Assembly: GCF_018687715.1 (NCBI RefSeq)
Contig: NC_056755.1
Coordinates: 42,482,501-42,546,500, forward strand
Reading direction: 5' to 3'
Source: Carya illinoinensis
Lineage: Eukaryota > Streptophyta > Magnoliopsida > Fagales > Juglandaceae
Length of the DNA: 64,000 nucleotides
Each line of letters starts with the position of its first letter. Within the stretch, counting starts at the first letter, position 1. This document shows, one piece after another, positions 23,525 to 35,159 of this stretch. The translations under genes and the position numbers were made by a program. The notes below the pieces were generated by a model that saw nothing but the letters and a program-made list of their open reading frames with translations, was not told where the DNA came from and ran no database searches.

Positions 23525-24733
23525 ATGTCTACTTCTAGACCGGCACGTAAGCGACGTAATCTTGGTGAGAGTAGTAGTGGTCCAGTTCGGGAGAGGACAG
23601 TTTCCCTGGAGCGACCAGTGAAGATTTCTGATTTCCAGAGTCTTCTCTGGGAGGGTCATTCATTGCCCTCAATATTCAGTGATCGTGGTTGGAGACCTAT
23701 CTTGGATGAACGGGAGGAAGCATGGGAGCCAGTCTCCTACATTGACATTGTTGCTGAGTTCTATAGAGAACTCGGCAGTGCCAGCGCAGATGATTCTGGG
23801 GCCTACAGTATCACTGTCCGAGGAGTACCTGTTGTATTTTCACGAGATGGACTTGCTGAGCATCTCGGTATTCCTAGGCTGCCAGATGCATATCCGAATG
23901 CGGTGCCTAGAGAGTCTGATCCTTCAGTTGAGGCGGAGACAGCTGAGGAGGAGGCATCAATTTATACTGATGAGGTCGATACCCTTGCTGATCACGAGGT
24001 GAGGGATTTGGTTGTCGGTCAAGATGCTCCACCGTATGACAGGACGAAGAGCATCAAACAGGCAGATTTATCTTCTTTCTTTAAGATATTAAATTTGATA
24101 ATTACCAATAACATTGACCCTCGGCAGCACAAGACAGAAGTTGGCATTGATCGGATGAAATTTATGATACGGGTCGCTCGTGGCATTCCTATCGACTTGG
24201 TGGGGTATATATTCGATAGGATTCGATCAGAATCTCGGTACATTTCGATGGATATACTACCATTCGGAGTCCTGATCACCCGATATCTAATATGTGCTGG
24301 TGTTGTGCCAGATGTTGCTGAGCGTAAACGGGAGCCGATGGGACCGATAAACAGCACCACCCTCTCACGCAGCACGGGACACTCGAGACTGCATTTTCGT
24401 GCACATGTTCCAGAACCAGTTGATCCTCACAGAGATGCACAGCCGGGAGATCATGGAGTCTCAGCTGCAGCTGCAGAGACATCTACACGGGCCGAGGCAT
24501 CAGTCCACAGTGTTACTCGTGAGGAGATGGCTGACATAGTGCGTGCAGCGATCAGCGAGCAGACATCAGCAGTGATCGATGCAGTGCGTATGGAGATCCA
24601 TTCTGCTGTGTCTGAGCTTCGTACAGAGTTTGCTGCCATGTCTACGACTCAAGTCACCATCAGTACTCGACTGACACAAATAGAGGAACGTATAGCTACA
24701 GTCGAGGAAGTGTGCAAAGACTTGGGGTCTTAA
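23525..24733 (+). CDS. CACTA accessory protein, 'putative plant transposon protein' family
   Basis: An intact 402-residue ORF starting MSTSRPARKRR at 23525, ten bases after a splice acceptor. The N-terminal two thirds form an alpha-helical domain with YIDIVAEFYRELG, ITVRGVPVVFS, DGLAEHLGIPR, ILNLIITNNIDPRQHKTEVG, MIRVARGIPIDLVGYIF and PFGVLITRYLICAGV. This matches the domain commonly annotated as putative plant transposon protein (Pfam Transposase_32-like, from memory). The C-terminal about 85 residues look like a coiled coil (EMADIVRAAISEQTSAV to IEERIATVEEVCKDLGS). No catalytic triad is evident and its role is unknown. It is homologous to the second ORF of the SIRE-like element at 57836-58925. 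It is the only CACTA gene here without stops, which suggests selection or recent arrival. Confidence 0.8.
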   Translation: MSTSRPARKRRNLGESSSGPVRERTVSLERPVKISDFQSLLWEGHSLPSIFSDRGWRPILDEREEAWEPVSYIDIVAEFYRELGSASADDSGAYSITVRGVPVVFSRDGLAEHLGIPRLPDAYPNAVPRESDPSVEAETAEEEASIYTDEVDTLADHEVRDLVVGQDAPPYDRTKSIKQADLSSFFKILNLIITNNIDPRQHKTEVGIDRMKFMIRVARGIPIDLVGYIFDRIRSESRYISMDILPFGVLITRYLICAGVVPDVAERKREPMGPINSTTLSRSTGHSRLHFRAHVPEPVDPHRDAQPGDHGVSAAAAETSTRAEASVHSVTREEMADIVRAAISEQTSAVIDAVRMEIHSAVSELRTEFAAMSTTQVTISTRLTQIEERIATVEEVCKDLGS

Positions 24734-24954
24734 TTACTTTATGATATATTTTATTTATTTATTTCCTGTTTTTTGTATGGACAATATTTTGTATTTTGTA
24801 AATTCAGTATTTAAGTATGAAATAGTACTGTTTTATATTTTCTAAACTAATTCTTAATTTAGATTATTCATATTATTTAATTAACCAATTTTTTATAATT
24901 ACTAGTTAATCTAAATATAATTTGGCAAAAAACTTAAAAAATTAAAACCCTGTC

Positions 24955-25200
24955 ACCGTTCGACCGATTCAAATAACGTTTGAACGGTAAATATGCATCA
25001 TTCGAACGGCTATTGTTTACCGTTTGAACGGTTTATCAATTTCCCTCCAAAATAATTTTGCCTATCGCGCCAATATTACGTTCAAACGGTAAAAATTAAA
25101 CGTTCGAAGGGTTAATCATTAACGGTCGAACGGTTAACTTATTTGGGACAAAAAATTTCGTCCTAAGAATACCGTTCAAACGCGTTCGAACGGTCTGGCA
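24955..25200. repeat. CACTA subterminal palindrome array (right end)
   Basis: Copies of CGTTCGAACG, CGTTTGAACGG and CGGTCGAACGG, mirroring the left-end array at 14580-14960. Confidence 0.85.
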
Positions 25201-25316
25201 TGACCGTCGTCATTTTGGAACGAAATTCAAATTTCGTTCCAAATTCTCACTTTTTGGGACGATTTTCAATTCGTCCCAAAGTAATTTCGTCCCAAAAAAT
25301 ATTTTTTGTTGTAGTG

Positions 25317-25906
25317 AAGAGATGTACTTCCAATAATACTATTAGAGGTTGTACATTGTGCAAATTCATATGCGCATCAATTCTGAGATCGATGTATCTT
25401 AATCGCTTCCTACAAGGTGAATTTATCCAGTAAGATTCTAGTGTCTCTGGTGATTCCTTCTGAAATCTAATCTTGAATATTGTTGTGATCATTTAAAGCT
25501 GATATTGTTCTTTGAGAGTCTCCTTCTAGGCTTCCAGCTTGATTTTTTCCTGCCTTTTGCTTGGAGCTTCTTTGACTCTAATATAAGCAGCCAATGCTTC
25601 ACCTTGATGTGGGTTGCAACTGGTTGAGTGCGCTGCTACTAAAAATAATCTTTCTTTGTTGTTCCATCCTATTGCTACTGAAGTGCTACAATTTGTTCTT
25701 ACTACTACATCAAAATTTATGGACACAAAATCTGAGGGTGGGTTGACCCAAAAGTTACCATGTTGTTGATTTTGCCATTCCCATGCTCTACTATGCTCAT
25801 GATATGATTTTTTAACCTGCTCTAGGAATTGTTGAATAGATTTCTTTTCCGAGTTGTGGATCACTTGATTCCTATAAAACCAAATATTGTCCATGGCAAT
25901 CACATC
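25317..25906 (-). pseudogene. L1-like LINE, C-terminal RNase H domain
   Basis: The minus strand reads IWFYRNQVIHN, then INFDVVVRTNCSTSVAIGW and HQGEALAAYIRVKEA. This is the zf-RVT/RNase H-like end of plant L1 ORF2. After a frameshift the frame continues with LNDHNNIQD, ISEGITRDTRILLDKFTL and FNSIIGS-like residues up to the CACTA insertion at 25316. The 5' side is lost at the tandem repeat that begins near 25975. Confidence 0.75.
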
Positions 25907-25974
25907 AAAAATTGAAAATTATGAATGTCATCCTCCTCAATTTGGAAATAGTTGACAAGATTGAGAATACCTAA

Positions 25975-26985
25975 GATCCAAGTGTTAATGTCATCCTCTC
26001 CTCTGCGGGGGAGATCAGGCTGGGCTAGTCCCACTTGTTGACCCTCACGTAAAGGTGGTCTATTCAGACAATATGTTTGACTAGACCCACTCCCGTTTGT
26101 TGATACTGCAGAGAAGGTAGGTGAGAGCCGGGTTGGTGCCATGCCCACTCTTCTTTGTAGCAGAACGGGGTAATATTCGGGTAACCTCAGGGCTGCATCC
26201 ACTTTTCCATGTAGGCGGGTCAGGATGGCTTTGGTTCATCTTGCCCTTTGGTACCCCGAGGAGAGGTAAGCTATTCGGGCAATATGCCTAACTGAACTCG
26301 CTCCAGTCGATCAACGCCCATGAAGAAGGTAAGATGTGTCTGGCTATTAAGGATAGACCTGCACTCCACCAAGGGAGGGGTAGAAGCGACTCAAATCACT
26401 CTCTCCCTATTCATTCCCTTGGGTGAGGTAATTAGTCGATAGCCTTAGAACTATATTATTCTTCACCAAGGTGGGATGGGATAATCTGTTCGAGCAGCCT
26501 CAGGGCTGTTCTCATTCTCCTCCATGGGGGAGGTCGGACTAGTGTTGGGCTAGTTCCGCCTATTGACCCTTACGTGAAGGTAGTCTGTTTTGGGTCATAT
26601 GTCTGATTGGACCTGCTTCTGTCTGTTGATACCGCATGGAAGGTAGTGAGGGTTGGGCTGGTGCTATGCCCACACTTCGTCTTGGCAGAAATGGGTAATG
26701 TTCGAGCAACCTTAGGGTTGGACCCGCTCTCACTTGCGGTAGGTGCGAGCTTCCCTTAGTACCTCGAGGTGAGATAAACTATTTGGATAGTGTGTTTAAC
26801 TGAACCCTCTCTCGCTAGTTGACTCCCACAAGAAAGGTAAGATGTGTCGAGCTGTTGAGGACAGACCTGCACTCCACTGCGAGAGGGATAAAACAGCCTT
26901 CGGCATTACACCCATTCTTTTATTGCCTCGTAGGGAGGTAATTGGTTGGTAAAGCTTTGACGTTGGATGAGTTTTTTTGTTGATT
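25975..26985. repeat. Nested tandem repeat, about 2 x 520 bp built from about 260-bp half-units
   Basis: GGGCTAGTCCCAC at about 26023 recurs as GGGCTAGTTCCGCC at about 26545, and TTGTTGATACTGCAGAGAAGG at 26096 as TTGATACCGCATGGAAGG near 26620. Within each copy a second, weaker half-unit repeats the CAATATG...GACTAGA / CAATATG...AACTGAA pattern. It is degenerate (about 70-75% by eye), with no ORF. It lies beside the truncated Tat-like element and may be part of it. Confidence 0.7.
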
Positions 26986-26999
26986 GAGATTTCCTGAAA

Positions 27000-29194
27000 A
27001 AGACTAGTGTTTTTCATTAAAATAGAGTTTATATAGCAGGGAATGAAATTTACAAAATTACAGGAGGATCTGGGTTACTTTTCATTTTCCTTATATGCTC
27101 TATTCTCCCTTCCTTCAGCAGGGAGAGTTCGCGTTTTTAACAAGAGCTTGTCGTGGCTTCTTGAAAGGCACATATTCATGCTGCTTGTCTTTCCATTGGC
27201 CTTTGGCTTCAGCTTATGCATGTAACATGCATGTGTCGAGGCTTGCTCCCTTCAGATTTCCACTATCTCTTGGGCCGTCAGAAATTTGACCTTTAAATGG
27301 TAGGTGGAGGTAATTGCCTTCAACTTGTTGAGAATCAGTTGGTTGATGATAGTTTTGTATGAGGAAGGGACTTTTACCACCAAGAGTCGACCATAATAGG
27401 GGCAATGCAAGAAGTGCAGCCTGCTAAGATAGACAATGTGATAGTTCCAGCTGGTTGGACTGTCTCCCCAAAGAAGCCTTAGAGAGGCATTGAGGCTGGT
27501 AGGAGCCGGGCTACTTCTATCCTCATAAGGGTAAACACTTCCCAAAACAAAATATCCATTGAACTACTGTTGTCAATGAGAATACTCCTTATGGTGAAGT
27601 TAGCAATCTGCATGGTCACCACTAACGCATCGTCATGTGGATAGAAGACTCATGTCAGCTTCTCCAAATGAGATTATGGGGGCAGGTTCGACCCTTCGGT
27701 ACTTGGTGAGGGTGGTAGAAGGCTAAGTAGACTTCTCAATATCGCACCTTCCTAGCGTGTGCCTTTCTTCCGGATAAAGTCACCCCTCCGCTATAGTTCG
27801 AATTTCTTCCATTGGAGGCACCTCTTGGTGTGGCTACTATGGGGGAGCGCAATGAGGTTCTCGCCTAATCTCCCTTCTCATTGGGCTTTTCACTCTCCTC
27901 TATCAATATCCCTTGTGAGGGCTCCTCTCCCAGAAGTGCCCCATCTACAACCGTTCTTCTATTTAGGAAGGAGGGACCTTGGTGCTATTTGGTCCACCTA
28001 GTGCGAACGAAAACCGTCAATGTTGTGGGTGGTTGACTGGTGGTAGGTATAGTAGCGACGTTCCTCTTAGTTCAGTTGTCTCTCCTTTCTTTGGATGGTG
28101 AATGTCAACTAGTTGTGTCGGTATGACATATTCCTTGAGGTAGGCTCCTCCTTCCTTGCCTCTCGATGCTTTCGTTCAGCTTTTTTGCAAATATGACCTT
28201 TTGTTGGTGCTTTCTCATTTTGGTCCACTCGCTCCAACTCCTTTCTCCTCGGTTCAGCCAGGGCGCGGATAGTGTCCTTGGTACTAAAAAAGTTATCGGC
28301 CTGGTCCATGAATTCCCAAAGATTCATGGGGGTTTTCTTTGCCAGTTCAACTATGAATACAGATCGGAGCCATACTCCCTCATGAGTGCTACTAGGGTAA
28401 TCTTCTCGTCTTGGTCCTCCGCTATCATTCATTCTTTATTAAATTGGGATACGTAGGTTTTCATACTGTTTTCTTCCTTTTGCTTGATGGTGAGGAGGAA
28501 TGTCATAGGGTGTCTCCTCCTTCTACTGGCCTTGAAATGGGTGACGAACAAGAAGACCAACTCATCAAAGTTTTCTATGGAGCTTGATGTTAGGAAGTCA
28601 AATCACGTCCTCACTGGTTCCCTTAAAGTTAACTGAAAGGCCCTATAAGCCACCTCCTCGGGAAAACCATCAGGCTCATGTGGGTTTTGAAAGTTTCAAA
28701 ATCATCCACTAGGTCTCAGGTTCCATCATATACTTTCATGGAGGGAACCTGTAACTTTGGTGGTAGTGGGACTGCTATTACCTTTATGTTGTATGGTAAG
28801 CTCGTACTAACGAGTAGCCAATCCACTGATGATGAGCTATTCATCCTTCTCATCACCTTCTCATACTTTCCTTTGAGGTTGCGAAGCTCGTCTCGTCCTG
28901 CATGTTCTTTCTCTCTTTCTGGTCGTTGTCATCTCCTTCTTCCCATTTTAATTCTTGGTGCTCACTGGTGCTAGGATATTTGTGGTCTGTCAAATCTTGA
29001 TTGTCGTCCTTGAGGGATTGGTTTTCCTCGCAGAGAACATTCATCTCGCTGGTGAGTTTTTCCATGGCCGCTATCCTAGCCCCCATGTTTACCAATGTTG
29101 CTTCTTCTTGGTCTTGCACCAACTGAGAATGGGTCATTGCAGGCATATGAAAGATACGCTAAAGTTTTTTAGATCCCACAAATGGCGCAACTAT
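27000..29194 (-). pseudogene. Tat-like Ty3/gypsy gag and protease remnant
   Basis: On the minus strand a gag begins near 29146 (MPAMTHSQLVQDQEEATLV), followed by a coiled-coil stretch. The retrotransposon gag core at about 28600-28420 contains SSIENFDELV, TFLLTIKQKEEN and KTYVSQFN, broken by stops. Further on, 27640-27180 gives the protease region: DDALVVTMQIANF, ILIDNSSSMDILF (active-site region, D-N-S-S rather than D-[ST]-G) and LKAITSTYHLKVKFLT. Reverse transcriptase and integrase are missing. A GCGCCATTTGTGGGATC stretch next to the LTR is the usual primer-binding region of Tat elements. Confidence 0.75.
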
Positions 29195-29842
29195 TGACGA
29201 GATGTTTCGTACGCATAAGGGTCGGGCTCTCAACGGTCTAGGTCTTTGTTCTTGGGGGCCTACAACTACAAAGAAAGAGTTGGAAATGGTAGCCCTAGAA
29301 TAGCACAAGGAGCCTCAGATGCCTAATTCAGCGATAACCCTCAAATAAAATGGGAAAGCATGAATATAGTAAGTAAACTCTTAGTTGAGAATCCGATCCC
29401 TTTACCTAATGGCTTGGGATGCTTTTATACCCATTCTCAAGGGTCAAACGGCCATACCTTGTGGACTGGGTGGAGAGGTATCATCTCGGAGTTTCGTCTT
29501 CCATGCCTCCTTTAATGCACTGTGATTTCCTAGTGAGTGCTTTTAATGGGAAAGTGATCTCTTGGTGTTGCTCTGGGTCCCAGTCCCCTCTCTTTGTCGT
29601 GCTTCCCTCCCATTTTGTTGGTTTGGCCTTCCACGCTCCCTACATAACGTCCCATCCTAACTTAGATACGTATGCCCATCTTACGTGGGTTGTGGGTTCC
29701 GGTTGGGTCGCTAAGAATATTTGTGGGTCTGGGTTTGGCTTTTTAGGCCACATAGGATGTTGGGGACACTCTTGATGTCAGGTCTGGACCGATCCTCATG
29801 GGCTTAAGGCCTGAGAATATCTTCCTAATAGTTACCCCATCA
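29195..29842 (-). repeat. 5' LTR of the truncated Tat-like element
   Basis: It starts TG and ends CA (648 bp), sits directly outside the primer-binding region, and contains a minus-strand TATA box (GGTATAAAAGC, about 29423-29432). Its partner 3' LTR is not visible in the window, so the element is truncated on the left. The ends are estimated from TG/CA and context only. Confidence 0.6.
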
Positions 29843-29859
29843 GACCATGAGAGAAATTA

Positions 29860-31010
29860 TTTTTTAATATATTATTTATTGAATTTTGTAAAATTAAACA
29901 TATAAACTTGAAAAGTTGTTTAAATTAATAGTTTTTAAATAAGATATTTTTTTAATAAAAATTGTTTTGGTTTTTTCCTGTTTTAATTTGTATTGAAAAT
30001 TAGGGAAATGATTAAATTAAAAGTTAAAGGCAAATCTTTTTCGAAAATTGAAAGATGTTTGAATTGAAGTTGAAACAAAAAGAATATATAAATGACTTAA
30101 CCAGATATGACCATAATGTTCAAAAGTGGCAATTATATATGCGAGCTCATTTCTTTTTTGATCATGTTTATAATAAGGTAAGACATAATAATTAGTGCTC
30201 TACCTCTAGCTTATTAAAGAACTACCGTTTTTTTTTGATAGTGATAGTTTTACTATCTTATTATCATTCATCTATTACTTAAGTGTATTTTAAATTTTTT
30301 TATTTTTATTTTATTTTTTTAAGTATTTTTTTAACATTCTTAATTATTAAGAAAAAATTAAAAAATATATAATTTTATTAATACTCACTTCCTTAATCAT
30401 TAAGTAAAATAAAAAATTAAAAAAAATTAAATAAAAAAATAATAAATAGATTGTAATTGAATAGTAAGTCTATTATTATTATTATTTTTTTTTCTATTTT
30501 TACTGGAAAGACAAGTTTTACACCATATCTAGAATTTTGAGGAATGATGTCTACTTGCAATTGATTAGTACAATTAATTACAGCATTCAAGTGACCTCTT
30601 AAATACGAGCCTCAACTCTCAAGGCGTAGTACTGCTCGCCGGTGGAGTAATGAAAAGCAGCCTCGCCGGCCACATGTATGTGTGCACTGATCGATGGTAG
30701 TAGTCATGCATGCTGGAAATTATATTAATTAATTTTCTTTGCTAATTGTTTTTGGCTATGTATCCATTAATGTTAGTAATTAATGTTTCCCCATTTAATT
30801 AATAATAATAATAATTCCTTTGGGCTGCAGCTTCTCTTAGCGGGCCTCTTTTGCCTATGCAGATCGGTCGAGAGGTACTAACTAGTAGCTAGCTAGGTAT
30901 CTATTTTGTCAAACTTCAGGCTGGGCTAGGCTAGGTAGCTGTTTCGATGTTACTTCAGGCCCACCTTAATTTCGACATCATCTGCGTATGTTCTAATTTC
31001 TCCATACAAA
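29860..31010. repeat. Segmental duplication, copy 2 (without the hAT insertion)
   Basis: This matches copy 1 at 11260-13893 block by block. At about 30760-30800 the sequence runs through the site corresponding to the hAT target (CATTAATG then TTAGTAATTAATG), giving a natural empty site. Confidence 0.85.
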
Positions 31011-32588
31011 ATATTTAGGCAGTTTAGATATACATATTAGATAAGATATTTTAAATAATAATAAAATTTTAAATTATTATGAGATAAAATAATTTATAAA
31101 AAAAAAAATATTTAAATAGTAAGATGTGATAGAGATAATTTTTAATTTTTTAGATTTAAAAAATATGTGAATCTTACTATCTAATAAAGGTAGCTAAATT
31201 ATTTACTGTTACTTACTGTTCATGTCAAATTATGCTGTGTATACTGTTTATGTACTGTTACTGTTCATGTCATATTTTCAATTCATTATTATTTATTTAA
31301 GGAGATATTTTTAAAATTTAAAAATAAAATATAATATATTTAAATAGAAAAAATCAGTATACGGTACATTTGAGATATGTTGGACATCCAAACGGGGCCT
31401 TACTTTCTTGAACACACGAATTTTTGTCTTCTTTCTGGCTTTAGAACCAATGCTTTGTTTAATTACTGTTGGGACATTGCAACAACCTATAAAACATATC
31501 ATTAATTAATTATCTAATATATATTTGTCCTAATTAAATAAATATTAATTAATTTCAGTACTATACAGGTCAGGTGGATGCACGCACGCACGCACGCATG
31601 GTGTTTTCCTTCCTTTAATGTAATTTCTTTATGCAAAACAGTAGGCGTACGTAGTATATACGTACCCACACCTGAATTACTTGCACATATGAAACAGTAT
31701 AATTCACAGTAAATTTTAAGGAACTCTTCCCAATATTGCTGCGCTAAAGGTAAGCGATTGATCTCGCCTTCGTTTGAAAGATCAAGTGGCCGGCCGGGTG
31801 ATTCGGGTTATAATGACGAGTAGTTGCAGCTTAACTTACTATAGTTTGCTTGTCCCGTACGTATGTTATAAGCTGTATATATACGTGCAAAAAAGAGTGA
31901 AATTGTCAAAAAATCATCCAGCTCGCAAATTAATAACGAACTGCTTAGAAGGTTCAAGGAAGGACCTGAGAATTAAGCCCAAAAGAGATTTTAAACTGAT
32001 TCCGTCTTCATTTTAGGTGTTAAAGAGTATTTTAAATCATTTATAAATAATAATAAAATAATACTACTGAATTATTTATAAATAATTAAAAAAATAGTTA
32101 CTAGGTATTATCAGAAGGTTCAAGGAAGGGGAACTGCTGAAAATTGATCAACATATATAATATTTCACCTATTAAATAATTAAAGAAAATTAATATACGT
32201 ACGTATACCACACTTTTATCCCGCTGTAAAAAGATAAACTGAGTACTAGTCCTTTCAATTTCCTAGATATTTGTTCTCTTTTGCTTCGCTTTTATTAATT
32301 AAGCTCCAAGTACTGTGATTTTCTCATGGCGGGCGCGCGAACGTGCACCTGACATTTATTGGCCGCTATTTTAAGGCCTAGCTAAAAGCAAAATTGCCAT
32401 AATCAGTACGTACGAATTAAGCTTTAATTTCCAGAAAGTTTCTCAATATAGAAGAAGATGCATGCATGTTGATCAGCAAGAAAGAGGCGTAAAATATTAA
32501 ATATATATAGCAAGAAGCATATTTACCTCTTTCCCGGAAAATGATGCGAAATTTTCCCTGAATTTCTAAGATCATGCACGCTGGTACC

Positions 32589-32621
<33 letters not shown>

Positions 32622-32741
32622 GAGATCAAAGACATAATATTCATCCAATTCTAATTCCAACGTCCAAGCTGCTCGATCGATCTCTTACGATTTTATATCG
32701 AGTATCACATCATATCCTCCCTTAATTTCTTCATAGAAACA
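31011..32741. other. Intergenic DNA upstream of the second peptide gene
   Basis: AT-rich spacer with a TA microsatellite (about 32589-32610). It contains a block at about 31918-32041 that recurs at 63878-64000. No gene is seen. Confidence 0.6.
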
Positions 32742-32999
32742 ATGTCTTGCGTGAAGAGAAACCACCTTTTGAGCAGTATTAATAGTAATACTATTGCAAA
32801 AGTGGGGATGGTTTTGTTCTTGATTTTCATGGTCATGCCTTATCTTGGTCAGGGCAGGCCGATGGGTGGTGGAACAAATCCAAAATACGGTGTGGAGAAG
32901 CTGACAGTCTCGTTTCCGAATCGTACTCCGGTGCCACCTTCGGGGTCCAATTCTTGCACATACATCCCAACTCCTGGACCGCCCTGCAGCCCTCACTAG
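32742..32999 (+). CDS. Small secreted-peptide precursor, PIP/PIPL-like
   Basis: 85 residues. A hydrophobic segment at about 19-37 (AKVGMVLFLIFMVMPYLG) is a signal peptide, probably cleaved before GRPMGG. The C-terminal motif is VPPSGSNSCTYIPTPGPPC at 64-82. The VPPSGxN core, Pro/Ser-rich and preceded by a basic residue (R61), resembles the SGP core of PAMP-induced peptide (PIP/PIPL) and IDA-like precursors, which act outside the cell through LRR receptor kinases. The added C...IP...C pair is shared with the gene at 39178. Family membership is inference from layout and core motif. The ATG is the first in frame and gives the signal peptide. Confidence 0.7.
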   Translation: MSCVKRNHLLSSINSNTIAKVGMVLFLIFMVMPYLGQGRPMGGGTNPKYGVEKLTVSFPNRTPVPPSGSNSCTYIPTPGPPCSPH

Positions 33000-35159
33000 T
33001 ATAATAATCAATGCATGGATGCTTCATTAGCTGCCATATATGGCGGTGACTATATATAATCCATAATATTAATTTGTTTTTCATTGTGTTGATCATGATT
33101 CATGTACGTAGGAAATTACAAAAGCATGATGATCTCGATCTATTTAATCTCTAGTACTGTATGTCTCTTGTGTTAAAGTACGGGTCATGTGTAATATAAA
33201 TAACGCTGATGCATATATATACATGTTAATATTTCAGTTTTATATTATATATATGTTCTTGATCTTGTTTCATCCTTAAAATATATACTAATTATTAATA
33301 TATTGATCATAGATTTAACTAATTGTGCTTATATATCAGAAACAATATCATATGGTACTTGAGATATTAATTCGATCGGAGGCAAAACAAAAATAATTAA
33401 ATCATCAAATTAAAAGAAAGAAAATTTTCCAAATGTACAACGCGTTTGTGCCTCGATCGGCCGCCGGGAGGAGGGGCTAGCTATTCATTTCCGAGAAATT
33501 AATATGTATATATTTATATATAAATGATACCTATTAATATGTATATATCTCATGCGGCCACCATTTGCAGATCTTTTCTTTAAAAAGAGATGCTCTTAGT
33601 GACGGCGGTTGGCCGGCCATATTACTATTACCATGTAATTGCATGCTAGTTACGTAGATCTAGGCAATATTACACGCACATGCACCACGCGTTTGAAGAT
33701 TTCTCAAACGCGTGCCTTTTTCTCATTTTTCTCGTCAACTTTCATAAAACCTAATAAAAAAACATTTCATAAAAAAACAAATATAAGCATTGGGAAATTA
33801 ACAGAGGTGTTTTTGTAAAGAAAATTAACAAGAGAAAAGAAAAAACTTTAGTTCAAGTAAATTAACGTACAAGATATATATATATCCAACATCTCATTCA
33901 TATATATATATATATATATAACATCAATTTGTCAATTAATTCTTCCTAAAGATCGAGATATAGAAGATTTTTCAATTAATGTACACCGCGTTTCATGTGC
34001 TAGTGCGACCTTTTTGCAATGACCTGGAAGGGTGACTTTTCCTAGAAATAACTAAAATAAATATAACATACTTATCATTTTATAAATTTATTTTTATGTA
34101 ATTTTTATAACATTTTTAAAAAACAAATTCTTAAAAAATTCTCGAAATTTTCTTTGATTGGCTCAGGAAAAGGCCGATCATGTGCATTTATTGAGTTTTC
34201 CGATATTCATTATTCATCACTTGAACGTGAATTATAATAACTCCATATATCGTACCAAAATGTCTTGGCACAATTGGCACGCTTCATGTATTAGGAATGG
34301 ATCGCATATATATTAGGAAGAAGTACTGTTATACATTATTCTCTTATTTATCATTCCCGTATATCTTTTAATGTAATATTACTTAAATAAATAAATAACT
34401 ATTCATCATTTAATTATTTAATGCCATACAAAAGAAAAAAATAGTGAGATGATGATTGATTCTGAAGATGGTATTGTTTGTATTTTGAACTGAGTTGAAA
34501 TGAATTAAATTTTTTTATGAATAATAGTGAGTTGAAATGGTGAAGTGAGTTTTATGAATCTTATCTAAAATGAGTTTAAATGCGTTTAGATGTTAAGATA
34601 AATTTAAATATATTTATGAAAAATTAAAAAAGATTGTAACTCGCATTTATAAAGAATTATTAAGTTAAAAGAGATTATTGATCTAATAATATATAAAGAC
34701 ATTTTAAATTAAAATGAATTTAATAATTTAAAAATTAAAGATTTTAATCTAAAATTAAAATGAGACAAAGTTACATACATAAAAGAGAATGGAAAACACT
34801 TAAGCCATTGCTGGTAGGTCTTGTTAGGGTCACTATTTGTTAATTTTTTTTTAATGATTAAGAAAAAATTATTTAATATTATTATAAATTTTTTATAATT
34901 TTTTAAAATATTTAAAAATAAAAAACACCCGGCGGGAGTGGCTCCAGCACCATCCAAAGAGAAGTTTTCCATATCTGGTGTCCCATCAAGAAAATGGTAA
35001 CTAAGCGACTGTCGTTTCATTTTCCTCCCTCGTAAACTGCAGACAAACTATCGTTTCATCTGTCAACATCTGATGGTGTCATACTGTAATTTCCCCCAAA
35101 ACCCTGAAAAATAGACTAATATACAAAATTAAATAGGTATAATAATTCGTGAGAAAATG
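33000..35159. other. Intergenic AT-rich DNA
   Basis: No supportable gene. It holds TA microsatellites (about 33874-33887 and 33901-33919) and A/T homopolymers. Confidence 0.55.

Larger units (their letters stand above)
14407..25316 (-). mobile_element. Complete CACTA (En/Spm) DNA transposon, 10,910 bp
   Basis: The ends begin CACTACAACAAAAAA. The terminal inverted repeats at 14407-14438 and 25285-25316 match at 31 of 32 positions. A perfect 3-bp target duplication AAG sits at 14404-14406 and 25317-25319. Subterminal arrays of CGTTCGAACG palindromes occur at both ends and also internally. Cargo: TNP2-type transposase (16725-20308, minus) and PTTA-type second protein (15145-16650, minus), both with nonsense codons, and one intact accessory ORF (23525-24733, plus). 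The intact ends mean it could still be moved in trans. Confidence 0.95.

Noticed and set aside
27759..28974. Several plus-strand ORFs of 80-98 codons
   Set aside because: Shadows of the minus-strand gypsy gag, which has recognisable motifs.
29419..29775. 118-codon plus-strand ORF
   Set aside because: It lies antisense within the LTR of the Tat-like element.
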